This document shows, one piece after another, positions 25,432-35,133 of a stretch of 64,000 nt of DNA. This stretch comes from Parabacteroides goldsteinii DSM 19448 = WAL 12034. GTDB lineage: Bacteria > Bacteroidota > Bacteroidia > Bacteroidales > Tannerellaceae. The stretch is taken from positions 746,859 to 810,858 of the forward strand of contig NZ_KQ033913.1 in the NCBI RefSeq assembly GCF_000969835.1, written 5' to 3'. The notes under the pieces were generated by a model. The model was not told the DNA's origin and did not search any database. It saw only the letters and a list, made by a program, of their open reading frames with translations. Every line of letters begins with the position of its first letter. Position 1 is the stretch's first letter. The position numbers were made by a program, and so were the translations under genes.

Positions 25432-27729
25432 ATGAAGAAAAACTTATTATTAGCATTAAGTGTGTGGTTACTGACATCCTGCAATGCCGGAATTGATCTT
25501 CCGGTTAGACCGTCGGATAGCGATTTACAATTCTCCGATCTGGCAAAGACCTGGGATGAGGGAATGCCATTAGGAAATGCGACTGTTGGTGCCCTGGTTT
25601 GGCAGCGGGATTCGGCTTTACGCTTATCCCTGGACAGGATTGACCTTTGGGATTTGCGTCCGATGGATAGTATCTCCGGTCCGAATAACCGGTTTGCCTG
25701 GGTTCGTGAACAAGTGAAGAAAAAGGATTATCTTCCGGTTCAGCAGAAATACGACCATCCGTATGACCGTCAACCGGCTCCGTCCAAAATACCGGGGGCG
25801 GCGCTGGAATTTTCTTTGGAAGAACTGGGCTCTCCTTCTGATGTCCGTCTTTATCTGAATGACGCGCTTTGTGAAGCGACGTGGGATAACGGAACCACGT
25901 TGAAAACTTTTGTTCATGCCACCGAACCGGTCGGTTGGTTTGTTTTCGAGAATTTACCCTCGTCAATAACTCCTACCTTAATTTCTCCCAAATACAGTAC
26001 AGGAGGAGATAAAGCCGGTAATTCTGTAGAAGGGCAGGATTTGCGTCGTCTAGGTTATAAACAAGGTACTATTGATGAAGATGCGAATCAGATAGCCTAT
26101 CATCAGGAAGGCTGGAATGGTTTTTCGTATGATGTGAATGTTCGTTGGGAGCAGAAAGGAAAGACGCTGTATGGTGTCTGGAGTGTGACTTCTTCATTGG
26201 AATCCGATAAGGCAACTGAAAAGACACAGGAAGCCATGACACGCGGAGTGAATCAGGATTATCAGTCTCATCTGAATTTCTGGAAGAACTATTGGGCACA
26301 GTCATCCGTCACACTTCCGGATCCTGTTTTACAGAAACAATATGATAATGAAATGTATAAATATGGTTCTGCCACTCGCGAAAACTCTTATCCTATCTCT
26401 TTACAGGCCGTATGGACTGCCGATAACGGTAAACTCCCGCCCTGGAAAGGTGATTATCATCATGACCTGAATACTCAACTCAGCTACTGGCCGACTTATA
26501 CCGGCAACCATCTGACGGAAGGTCTGGGTTATCTGAATACGCTTTGGAATCAGCGGGATGTCTATAAGGAATATACCCGCCAGTATTTTGAAACGGATGG
26601 AATGAATGTCCCCGGTGTATGTACGTTGTTAGGTGTTCCGATGGGTGGATGGATTCAATATTCCATGTCGCAGACGGCCGGAGCCTGGCTGGCACAGCAT
26701 TTTTATCTTCACTGGAAATATTCGATGGACCGTGATTTCCTGAAAGACCGTGCTTATCCTTTCCTGAAAGATGTGGCTACATACCTGGAACAAATATCCG
26801 TGGTGGATGCTCAGAGTGTTCGTAAACTGACCATGAGTTCCAGTCCTGAGATATACGATAACTCGATCAACGCCTGGTTTAAGGATATGACAAACTATGA
26901 TCTGGCTTTGATGAAGTTCGCTTTCAGTGCCGCATCTGAACTTGCCGGGGAATTAGAGATTCCGGAAGAGGCTGCTCATTGGAAAAAACTGAATGAACAA
27001 CTACCGGAACTGGATGTGGATAAGGATGGTGCCTTGACGTTTGCCAAAGGTTTCTCATACGATCAATCCCACCGCCATTTCTCTCATGCGATGGCTATCC
27101 ATCCATTGGGTTTGCTGGATTGGAACCAGGGTGAAAAGTCACAACAGATCATTAAAGCTACGATAAAGAAGTTGCAGGATTATGGTCCCGACTACTGGAC
27201 CGGTTATTCATACAGTTGGTTTGGTAATATGAAAGCCCGTGCATTTGACGGTGATGGTGCCGCCCGGGAATTGCGTACATTTGCTGAATGTTTCTGCTTG
27301 CGTAATACATTCCATGCCAACGGCGACCAGACAAAAACAGGAAAATCCAAATTCACATACCGTCCGTTTACCCTGGAAGGTAACTTTGCCTTCGCTGCCG
27401 GTATCCAGGAAATGCTTTTGCAAAGCCATACCGGAATCATCCGTGTATTCCCGGCAATCCCTTCCGACTGGTCGAATGTATCTTTTGATAACCTTCGTGC
27501 CATGGGTGCTTTCCTTATCTCTGCCGAAAAACAAAACGGAAAGATCACCAAACTGCGCATTTATCCGGAACAGGGCGGAACATTACGTCTCGCTTCTCCG
27601 TTCGGAACAGATGAAGCAGTAGTAACGGGTAATGCCGGAGATGTTACGAACGAGGATGGTATATTATCGTTTGAAACCCGTAAAGGTGAATGGGTGGATA
27701 TAAAGCCGGCAGATCATCGTATTGAATAG
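25432..27729 (+). CDS. GH95-family glycosidase lipoprotein (alpha-L-fucosidase / alpha-L-galactosidase family)
   Basis: A 765-residue lipoprotein. The frame opens at a GTG at 25414, but the -7 element at 25399-25406 would put the RNA start on top of it, and the ATG at 25432 begins a proper lipoprotein signal (MKKNLLLALSVWLLTSC, Cys17). The N-terminal beta-sandwich domain includes GMPLGNATVGALVW. The (alpha/alpha)6 barrel carries the family motif LQAVWTADNGKLPPWKGDYH followed by NTQLSYWP, then SSSPE and HRHFSHAMAIHPL. GH95 enzymes invert and remove terminal alpha-1,2-L-fucose or alpha-L-galactose. Neighbouring GH29 and GH3 genes support a fucosylated target. Confidence 0.85.
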   Translation: MKKNLLLALSVWLLTSCNAGIDLPVRPSDSDLQFSDLAKTWDEGMPLGNATVGALVWQRDSALRLSLDRIDLWDLRPMDSISGPNNRFAWVREQVKKKDYLPVQQKYDHPYDRQPAPSKIPGAALEFSLEELGSPSDVRLYLNDALCEATWDNGTTLKTFVHATEPVGWFVFENLPSSITPTLISPKYSTGGDKAGNSVEGQDLRRLGYKQGTIDEDANQIAYHQEGWNGFSYDVNVRWEQKGKTLYGVWSVTSSLESDKATEKTQEAMTRGVNQDYQSHLNFWKNYWAQSSVTLPDPVLQKQYDNEMYKYGSATRENSYPISLQAVWTADNGKLPPWKGDYHHDLNTQLSYWPTYTGNHLTEGLGYLNTLWNQRDVYKEYTRQYFETDGMNVPGVCTLLGVPMGGWIQYSMSQTAGAWLAQHFYLHWKYSMDRDFLKDRAYPFLKDVATYLEQISVVDAQSVRKLTMSSSPEIYDNSINAWFKDMTNYDLALMKFAFSAASELAGELEIPEEAAHWKKLNEQLPELDVDKDGALTFAKGFSYDQSHRHFSHAMAIHPLGLLDWNQGEKSQQIIKATIKKLQDYGPDYWTGYSYSWFGNMKARAFDGDGAARELRTFAECFCLRNTFHANGDQTKTGKSKFTYRPFTLEGNFAFAAGIQEMLLQSHTGIIRVFPAIPSDWSNVSFDNLRAMGAFLISAEKQNGKITKLRIYPEQGGTLRLASPFGTDEAVVTGNAGDVTNEDGILSFETRKGEWVDIKPADHRIE

Positions 27730-27765
27730 TTCTTTGGAATAAATAGAACAGAAAGTGTATGGACC

Positions 27766-27825
27766 GGGCTGAGATTGAATGTCGTCTGACAAATCAATCA
27801 CTCGCCCCGGTCCATACATTTTTTT
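27766..27825 (+). terminator. Intrinsic terminator after the GH95 gene
   Basis: Perfect 13-bp stem TGTATGGACCGGG (27766-27778) with CCCGGTCCATACA (27806-27818), then a T run. Confidence 0.85.
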
Positions 27826-27954
27826 GTTACATATTGTCTGGATTACATTTTGACATTTGGGATATTTTCTATAACTTGCCGTGATTTTTAATACTAAATC
27901 TGATTTGACTTAAACGAAAAATTAAGAATGTACAATAATTAAAACAATCATTTT

Positions 27955-29340
27955 ATGAAATTCCAGAAAACACTATTCGGATGTTTAGTTGGCGTAGCTT
28001 TGTCTATGAATGTAAACGCCCAAGAAGTACAAGGATTTGTTCATGAACGTTCTACCGATTATGAATGGCCTACAGATCAACAGGTCTTGGATAAACTTGA
28101 TAAATGGCAGGACCAGAAATTCGGTGTATTATTCCATTGGGGACTTTATTCGGTTCCGGGTATTGTAGAGTCATGGTCTATTTGTTCAGAGGATGTAGAC
28201 TGGATTTCCCGTAAAAAGGATATGACGTACGATGAATACAAGAAGTGGTATTGGGGATTGAAGGAATCACTGAACCCGACACAGTTCAATCCGGACAAAT
28301 GGGCTGATATTATGAAGGATGCCGGAATGAAATATATGATTTTTACAACCAAACACCATGATGGTTTCTGTATGTTTGATTCAAAATATACAGATTTTTC
28401 TATTGCAAACGGTCCTTTTGCCAATAACCCCAAAAAAGATGTAGCCCGTTATGTCTTTGACGCATTCCGTCAGAAGGATTTCATGATCGGGTGTTATTTC
28501 TCCAAACCGGACTGGCATTGCGAATGGTTTTGGAATCCTTATTTTGCAACTCCCAACCGCCGCCAGAATTATAAGATAGACCGTCATCCGGACTGGTGGA
28601 AAAATTACCAGGAATTTACCTATAACCAGATGGATGAACTGATGACTAATTATGGCAACTTCGATATCCTTTGGCTGGATGGCGGCTGGGTGACCGGTGG
28701 AGATGTCCATCTGGATAAATTATTGAACAAGGTACGTACTTCTACTCAACCGGGGTTGATTTCTGTGGATCGTACTATCCGTGGAAAAAATGAAAATTAT
28801 CAAACTCCGGAACGTAGTATTCCTGAGACTCAGTTGAATAATCCCTGGGAAAGTTGCATTACTTTGAGCAACGACTGGGGATGGGTTCCTAATGCTCCTT
28901 ATAAATCACCGACGAAAGTTATCGGTCTGCTGGCTGAAATCACGGCTAAAGGCGGATGTCTGCTGCTGGGTGTCGGTCCTACGCCGCAGGGTACTATTGA
29001 AGATGCTGTTGCAGAACGTCTGCATGTGATCGGCGACTGGCTGAGAGCCAATGGAAAGGCTATTTACAACACTCGTATCACTCCGGTTTATAATGATGGA
29101 AATGTTTGGTTTACAGCAGACAAGGACGGCAAAACATTATATGCTGTTTATGCTTTGCCGGAAGGAGAGAATTTGCCTGAAACAATTGAATGGACAGGAA
29201 ACATTCCGACAGGAAAAATGAAAATGCTGAAAGGTAACAAAACAGTGAAATATACCAGCAAGGACGGTAAGGTAAAAGTTATTCTTCCGAAAGGGTTGAA
29301 AAACGAACCGGTTGCTTTGCAGTTCACTTTGAAGAGATAA
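27955..29340 (+). CDS. GH29 alpha-L-fucosidase
   Basis: A 461-residue exported enzyme with a signal peptide ending near VNAQ (~23). The retaining fucosidase barrel shows FHWGLYSVPG, TKHHDGFCMFDSKYTDF (the family His-His substrate loop) and the nucleophile Asp242 in ILWLDGGW. A C-terminal beta domain follows from about residue 370. It removes terminal alpha-L-fucose; linkage preference cannot be read from the sequence. It starts 225 bp after the GH95 gene, beyond that gene's terminator, and is followed 27 bp later by the GH3 gene, so GH29 and GH3 are probably co-transcribed. Confidence 0.93.
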   Translation: MKFQKTLFGCLVGVALSMNVNAQEVQGFVHERSTDYEWPTDQQVLDKLDKWQDQKFGVLFHWGLYSVPGIVESWSICSEDVDWISRKKDMTYDEYKKWYWGLKESLNPTQFNPDKWADIMKDAGMKYMIFTTKHHDGFCMFDSKYTDFSIANGPFANNPKKDVARYVFDAFRQKDFMIGCYFSKPDWHCEWFWNPYFATPNRRQNYKIDRHPDWWKNYQEFTYNQMDELMTNYGNFDILWLDGGWVTGGDVHLDKLLNKVRTSTQPGLISVDRTIRGKNENYQTPERSIPETQLNNPWESCITLSNDWGWVPNAPYKSPTKVIGLLAEITAKGGCLLLGVGPTPQGTIEDAVAERLHVIGDWLRANGKAIYNTRITPVYNDGNVWFTADKDGKTLYAVYALPEGENLPETIEWTGNIPTGKMKMLKGNKTVKYTSKDGKVKVILPKGLKNEPVALQFTLKR

Positions 29341-29367
29341 TAAATGAAATAAAATAACACATGTTAT

Positions 29368-31710
29368 ATGAGTAGAACAACTTCTTTAATTATCGGGCTT
29401 ATCGCCTTTGCAGGACATGCAATGGCACAACAACCGTTATACAAACAGGCTACGGCTCCTGTTGAAGACAGAGTAAAAGATCTTATAGGGCGTATGACGG
29501 TTGAAGAAAAAGTCGGCCAGTTATGTTGTCCGCTGGGTTGGGAAATGTATACCAAAACGGCAAACGACGTTGTTGCTTCCGACCTTTATAAAGAACGGAT
29601 GAAGACGATGCCTATCGGTTCATTCTGGGCAGTCCTTCGAGCCGATCCCTGGACACAAAAAACGTTGGAGACAGGATTGAATCCGGAACTGTCAGCTAAA
29701 GCATTAAATGCCTTACAAAAATATGCCGTAGAAGAAACCCGCCTGGGAATCCCTGTCCTATTCGCAGAAGAATGTCCGCACGGACATATGGCAATTGGTA
29801 CCACTGTCTTCCCGACATCTTTGTCGCAGGCAAGTACCTGGAATGCAGAGTTAATGCATCGGATGGGAGAGGCTATTGCCCTGGAAGCACGTTCACAGGG
29901 GGCAAACATCGGTTATGGTCCGGTACTGGATATTGCCCGTGAACCCCGTTGGTCACGTATGGAAGAAACGTTCGGTGAAGATCCTGTGCTGACAACTCAT
30001 CTGGGAGTTGCCTTTATGAAAGGTATGCAGGGTAAATCGCAGAATGACGGAAAGCATTTGTATTCTACCTTGAAACATTTTGCCGCTTATGGCATTCCTG
30101 AAGCCGGACATAACGGTGCACGTGCCAATGTCGGTATGCGTCAGTTATTTTCCGATTATCTGCCTCCTTTCAAGAAAGCAGTGGAAGAAGGAGTCGCAAC
30201 AATTATGACTTCCTATAATACTATCGATGGCGTTCCCTGTACTTCTAATAAATATTTATTGACGGATGTTCTCCGTGATCAATGGGGTTTTAAAGGGTTC
30301 GTTTATTCTGATTTGACAAGTATCGAAGGTATTGTAGGGGCAAGAGTGGCGAAAGATAATAAGGAAGCCGCCGTCCTGGCTTTAAAAGCTGGTCTTGATA
30401 TGGACCTGGGAGGAAATGCTTATGGAAAGAATCTTCAGAAAGCCTTGGAAGAAGGTGCCATCACCATGGATGACCTCAACAGAGCGGTTGCTAATGTCCT
30501 CCGTCTGAAATTCCGCATGGGGTTGTTTGAGAATCCGTATGTTTCACCGGAACAGGCCAAACAGGTGGTACGTTCAAAAGCTCACAAGGAACTGGCTCGC
30601 GAAGTTGCCCGTGAAGGGATTGTTTTATTAAAAAATGAAGGTGTATTGCCTCTGAAGAAAAATATCGGAAGCATTGCCGTGATCGGTCCGAATGCGGATA
30701 TGATGTATAACCAGTTGGGTGACTATACGGCTCCTCAGGAACGTGAAGAGATTGTTACGGTACTGGATGGCATACGAAAAGCCGTTTCTCCTTCAACGAA
30801 AGTGAATTACGTAAAAGGCTGTGCAATCCGTGATGTAACTACCAGTAATATCCCGGCAGCGGTAGAAGCTGCCCGTGCTGCAGATGCAGTTGTTTTGGTT
30901 GTCGGTGGTTCGAGTGCTCGCGATTTCAAGACAAAATATATAGGTACAGGTGCTGCGGATGTTTCTAACGACGGAAACCAACTCCTGTCGGATATGGATT
31001 GTGGCGAAGGATATGACCGTAGCACATTGCGTTTGCTGGGTGATCAGGAAAAACTCCTGAAGGCGGTAGCTGCCACAGGCAAACCATTGGTTGTTATTTA
31101 TATCCAGGGACGTACATTAAATATGAACCTGGCTTCGGAAAAGGCACAGGCGTTGCTTACTGCCTGGTATCCGGGTGAACAGGGTGGGGCAGCTATAGCA
31201 GATGTTTTGTTTGGCGATTATAATCCTGCCGGGCGTTTGCCTGTATCCGTACCCCGTAGCGAAGGTCAGTTACCCTTATTCTATTCACAGGGAAAACAGC
31301 GTGCCTATGTCGAAGAAGAAGGAACGCCTCTTTATGCATTTGGCTATGGATTGAGCTACACTAAGTTTGATTACAGTCAATTGGAGCTGCAGAAAGGTAA
31401 TGGAAAAGATGTCTTGCAAACAGTCAGTTGTACGGTTACCAATACCGGAGACTGTGACGGGGAGGAAGTTGTCCAGCTTTACATCTGTGATAAAGTAGCC
31501 TCTGTTTCCCAGTCCCCAATCCTGTTAAAGGCTTTCGAACGTATCTCCCTGAAGAAAGGTGAAAGCAAGAAAGTTACTTTCACATTGGGTGAAGAAGAAC
31601 TGTCTCTTTATAATATGGAAATGAAACAGGTGGTAGAACCGGGAGACTTCAAAGTCATGGTTGGAGCAGCTTCGGATGATATCCGGCTGGAAGGAGAGTT
31701 TACATTGTAA
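29368..31710 (+). CDS. GH3 beta-glycosidase
   Basis: A 780-residue exported GH3 enzyme. After the signal peptide (to about AMAQ) come the (beta/alpha)8 domain with GYGPVLDIAREPRWSRMEE, KHFAAYG and the nucleophile Asp315 in GFVYSDLTSIEG; the (alpha/beta)6 domain starting near VAREGIVLLKNEGVLPL; and the C-terminal fibronectin-III-like domain after YAFGYGLSYTKF. Typical activities are beta-glucosidase, beta-xylosidase or beta-N-acetylhexosaminidase; the three-domain form favours glucosidase or xylosidase. It is the last gene of the first glycosidase block. Confidence 0.92.
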   Translation: MSRTTSLIIGLIAFAGHAMAQQPLYKQATAPVEDRVKDLIGRMTVEEKVGQLCCPLGWEMYTKTANDVVASDLYKERMKTMPIGSFWAVLRADPWTQKTLETGLNPELSAKALNALQKYAVEETRLGIPVLFAEECPHGHMAIGTTVFPTSLSQASTWNAELMHRMGEAIALEARSQGANIGYGPVLDIAREPRWSRMEETFGEDPVLTTHLGVAFMKGMQGKSQNDGKHLYSTLKHFAAYGIPEAGHNGARANVGMRQLFSDYLPPFKKAVEEGVATIMTSYNTIDGVPCTSNKYLLTDVLRDQWGFKGFVYSDLTSIEGIVGARVAKDNKEAAVLALKAGLDMDLGGNAYGKNLQKALEEGAITMDDLNRAVANVLRLKFRMGLFENPYVSPEQAKQVVRSKAHKELAREVAREGIVLLKNEGVLPLKKNIGSIAVIGPNADMMYNQLGDYTAPQEREEIVTVLDGIRKAVSPSTKVNYVKGCAIRDVTTSNIPAAVEAARAADAVVLVVGGSSARDFKTKYIGTGAADVSNDGNQLLSDMDCGEGYDRSTLRLLGDQEKLLKAVAATGKPLVVIYIQGRTLNMNLASEKAQALLTAWYPGEQGGAAIADVLFGDYNPAGRLPVSVPRSEGQLPLFYSQGKQRAYVEEEGTPLYAFGYGLSYTKFDYSQLELQKGNGKDVLQTVSCTVTNTGDCDGEEVVQLYICDKVASVSQSPILLKAFERISLKKGESKKVTFTLGEEELSLYNMEMKQVVEPGDFKVMVGAASDDIRLEGEFTL

Positions 31711-31722
31711 TAGAGATTTCTA

Positions 31723-31775
31723 TATAACACAAAATAGGCTGGATTCGTAGCGAGTTCAGCCTATTTTGTGTTATA
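31723..31775. terminator. Strong bidirectional hairpin after the GH3 gene
   Basis: 21-nt arms at 31723-31743 and 31755-31775 pair at 20 of 21 positions around an 11-nt loop. AT-rich flanks rather than a clean T run follow, so it may serve as a terminator or an RNA-stabilising 3' end. Confidence 0.75.
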
Positions 31776-31819
31776 TACTAAGTCTATATTCAATATCTTT
31801 GATTACATTTTTTCCTATA

Positions 31820-31917
31820 GTTCCTAAATTGGAACATTTTTGGAGAATCCGTTCCGTATTTAAAAGTTCTTACCACAAGCATTATACTTACTGAGAATGA
31901 GATCATAACTTACTTTG
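31820..31917 (+). promoter_or_regulatory. Locus operator pair and -7 box, SusC1
   Basis: Box 1 GTTCCTAAATTGGAAC at 31820 and box 2 GTTCCGTATTTAAAAG at 31851, 31 nt apart. TTACTTTG (one mismatch to TAnnTTTG) lies at 31910-31917, 59 nt after box 2 starts. The leader to the SusC1 ATG would be about 60 nt. Confidence 0.65.
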
Positions 31918-31980
31918 TAATCGTAAATCTTTTATGAATTAAAGCATTGTATAAAGTAGTTTTCACTAAACATTATTATT

Positions 31981-34900
31981 ATGGAAAACAAGAAAATGTG
32001 TGTTTGGAAACGAGGGGGATACTTTTTTATTGCGACTTTATTAGGAGCGGGTCCTTTCTCAAGTCATGTTTATGCCGGAACTGATCATGATCAGTTCAAC
32101 TCGGTAGTGACCGAGTTGAACAATGGTTTAAATCAGAAAAAAGGAAAAAAAGTTACAGGAACGATTATCGATGAAACTGGCGAACCTGTTATTGGAGCTA
32201 ATGTAGTACAAAAAGGTACTACTAATGGAAGTATAACAGATATAGACGGGCGATTCTCTTTGGAAATTCCGGAAGATGCTATTCTGGAAATATCTTATAT
32301 CGGCTATCTGACCCAGTCTATTCCGGTGAAGAATAAATCTTCTTTACAAATCACTCTCCGGGAAGATACTCAAAAATTGGATGAGGTGATTGTTGTTGGA
32401 TATGGTTCTACTAGTGTCCGGAAGAATACGGCCGCCTTGGCTACAGTAGATAACACGAAGGTGCTCGAAGTTCCTTTTTCGGACATGGGATCGAGTTTGC
32501 AAGGACGTGTACCTGGTGTAATTGTACAGCAGGGATCGGCTGAGCCGGGGCAGAATGGAGCCAGTGTTTCTATACGTGGTAATGGAGATCCATTATATGT
32601 GATTGACGGATTTGTTTCTTCGAGCGGCCGTTTTATGGCACTGAATAAATCGGATATCGAATCGATGACCGTATTGAAAGATGCAGCCTCTACTGCTGTT
32701 TATGGTATGAATGCCGGTAATGGTGTAGTTGTAGTCACTACTAAACAGGGGAAAGCCGGAAAGTTGAGTGTAAATTATCAGGCTAATTTCGCATTCAATA
32801 CACCGTCTTATCCGGCAGAGCGTTTGAATGCATATGAATATGCAACGGCCATTAATAAATTGAACCAATCTTTAGGTAATGGCCTCAATTCATTCAGAAC
32901 ACAAGAAGAAATGGCAGAGCTTGAAGCGAATCTAGGTTCATACACAAACTGGGAAAATGCATTATTACGTAATTATACACCTCAGAATGAACATACGGTA
33001 TCTATTAGTGGAGGTAATGATAAGCTGAAATATTTTGGTAGTCTGAATTATCTGGGACAGAAAGGTATTTATAAATCGGATAAGTTGAACTATGATCGTT
33101 ATAATTACCGGACCAATGTAAGCAGTAATTTCGATGAAATAGGTTTAACAGTCGGTTTGAATGTCAATGGAACGGTAAAAGACGAACTATATCCCAGCGC
33201 CAGTGCATATACTCTCTATTCCCGCCTGAAGGACAGGACACCTTTTGAGAAACCATATAATGAAGACGGCACAGTTTCCAATCAATTTGATAACCCAGCG
33301 TTACAACTGGATGGTCCGGGTGAAATCAAATATCGTACTGTTTATAATCAATTAGCTGTCAATCTGGAGTGGGCAGTACCTTGGGTAAAAGGCTTGAAGT
33401 TTGGTTTTGACGGAAATTATAATATCGAGAGTCAGGACAGGGCTGACTGGTATGAAAATGCCACCTATTATGATGCGGATGGGAATGCCACCTTTGAAGA
33501 TCCTTCCAATATCAGTATGACTCGTTCTTCTTATCAGCACAACCGATATGATTTCAATGTGCGTGCCGATTATAAGAACACCTTTAATGAAAAACATAAT
33601 GTACTGGTAACTTTAGTGCACAACCGTCAGTATTATCATGGGACATCTCTTTCTGCCAGTTCGAATACCTTCTATCTGTCGACGATACATCAGATACAAA
33701 ACGGAGATGCTGCCAGTATTACGGCAAGCAACAAAGAAAGTAAACAGACCTCGATGGGATATGTAGGCCGTCTTCGTTATGACTATGACAACCGGTATAT
33801 GGCAGAGTTCTCCGGACGTTACGATGGCTCGGACTGTTTTCCGAAAGGGAACCGGTTCGGTTTCTTCCCTTCCGGTTCTTTGGGATGGGCTATTTCGGAA
33901 GAAGAGTTCTTTTCGCCGGTAAAGGATTTAGGCATATTCGATTACTTCAAAGTACGCGGCTCATACGGTGAAATCGGTTTGAACGGAGCAAAACATGATG
34001 ATTATGCTTATTTGACAACTTTCAATTATAATTCTAATGCATATGTAATCGGTGGAAGCATGGTCAATTCGATTACGCCGGGGGCTACTCCCAGTATAAA
34101 TATGACCTGGTACACCCGTGATAAAACAGACGTTGGTATTGATTTTTCTACGTTGGGTAACAAACTGGAAGGTTCGTTCGACTGGTTTTATGAACGGACA
34201 AAGGGATATCTGGTGGCACCGAAATATGAATATACGGATCCGATTGGTTATGACCTGCCTTTGATTGTTTCCAAGGCAGAAGACCGTTCTGAAGGATTGG
34301 ATGGTTTTGTAAAATATACGGATAAGATTGGGCAAGTTAATTTCTCTGCCGGTTTCAACTTTACCTGGTATCGCTCGATTAAGGCAATAACCAATGAAGA
34401 TAAAGTGACTTTGTCAAATCCTTATACTCGTGAACAAGGATATAAGCAAGGTTATCTGGGAACAGGCTTCGTCGGGACACAGTTTTATATGACTCCGGAA
34501 GATGTATTGAATAATCCGAAACGTATTAATTCGAAAGACCTGCGCCCCGGTGATTTATGGTATGCCGATGTGAATGGTGATGGTCAGATTACAGGGCAGG
34601 ATCAGCGTAAATACGGAAACAATGCAAGTCCGCGTTTTGTATTTGGTATCGACTTGTCGGCAAACTGGAAAGGTTTAAATGTTTTGGCAAATATCCAGGG
34701 AACCGGTCGTAGACAGACTTATATGAGTGCTGTAGCTATGGGAAAAGAAGGTGAACGAAGGCTGGACTTTACTTATCAGCTCGATACCTGGTCACCGACT
34801 AACACCGATGCTACATTCCCTCGTCCGGGTAATACGTCGTTGAATGAAAATAATAACTATGTCGATTCTGATTTTTGGGCTCGCAATTCAAATTATGTGC

Positions 34901-35112
34901 GTTTGAAATCGTTGACAGTCTCATATGATTTGAAATATGCAGCTTTGAGAAGCTTGTCGTGGTTACAGAATCTGACGGTCTTTGCTTCCGGTGTGAACTT
35001 ATTCGCTATCGGTCCTTCTGTAAAATATGCTGACCCTGAAGCTTCGAACTTCGACGGATATGCTTATCCGATGATGCGTACTTATTCCCTTGGATTCCAA
35101 TTAGGATTTTAA
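31981..35112 (+). CDS. SusC-family TonB-dependent glycan importer 1
   Basis: A 1043-residue outer-membrane SusC-type transporter that imports oligosaccharides with its SusD lid, powered by TonB. Signal peptide to about residue 32. A carboxypeptidase-regulatory-like (DUF4480-type) domain spans ~55-135 (GTIIDETGEPVIGANVVQKG), then the TonB box DEVIVVGYG, the plug domain (~145-270) with the VSIRG and LKDAASTAVYG motifs, and a 22-strand barrel ending in an aromatic residue (LGFQLGF). The SusD gene begins 21 bp later. The promoter carries the shared locus operator. Confidence 0.95.
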   Translation: MENKKMCVWKRGGYFFIATLLGAGPFSSHVYAGTDHDQFNSVVTELNNGLNQKKGKKVTGTIIDETGEPVIGANVVQKGTTNGSITDIDGRFSLEIPEDAILEISYIGYLTQSIPVKNKSSLQITLREDTQKLDEVIVVGYGSTSVRKNTAALATVDNTKVLEVPFSDMGSSLQGRVPGVIVQQGSAEPGQNGASVSIRGNGDPLYVIDGFVSSSGRFMALNKSDIESMTVLKDAASTAVYGMNAGNGVVVVTTKQGKAGKLSVNYQANFAFNTPSYPAERLNAYEYATAINKLNQSLGNGLNSFRTQEEMAELEANLGSYTNWENALLRNYTPQNEHTVSISGGNDKLKYFGSLNYLGQKGIYKSDKLNYDRYNYRTNVSSNFDEIGLTVGLNVNGTVKDELYPSASAYTLYSRLKDRTPFEKPYNEDGTVSNQFDNPALQLDGPGEIKYRTVYNQLAVNLEWAVPWVKGLKFGFDGNYNIESQDRADWYENATYYDADGNATFEDPSNISMTRSSYQHNRYDFNVRADYKNTFNEKHNVLVTLVHNRQYYHGTSLSASSNTFYLSTIHQIQNGDAASITASNKESKQTSMGYVGRLRYDYDNRYMAEFSGRYDGSDCFPKGNRFGFFPSGSLGWAISEEEFFSPVKDLGIFDYFKVRGSYGEIGLNGAKHDDYAYLTTFNYNSNAYVIGGSMVNSITPGATPSINMTWYTRDKTDVGIDFSTLGNKLEGSFDWFYERTKGYLVAPKYEYTDPIGYDLPLIVSKAEDRSEGLDGFVKYTDKIGQVNFSAGFNFTWYRSIKAITNEDKVTLSNPYTREQGYKQGYLGTGFVGTQFYMTPEDVLNNPKRINSKDLRPGDLWYADVNGDGQITGQDQRKYGNNASPRFVFGIDLSANWKGLNVLANIQGTGRRQTYMSAVAMGKEGERRLDFTYQLDTWSPTNTDATFPRPGNTSLNENNNYVDSDFWARNSNYVRLKSLTVSYDLKYAALRSLSWLQNLTVFASGVNLFAIGPSVKYADPEASNFDGYAYPMMRTYSLGFQLGF

Positions 35113-35133
35113 TAACAGATAAAAGAGTAAATT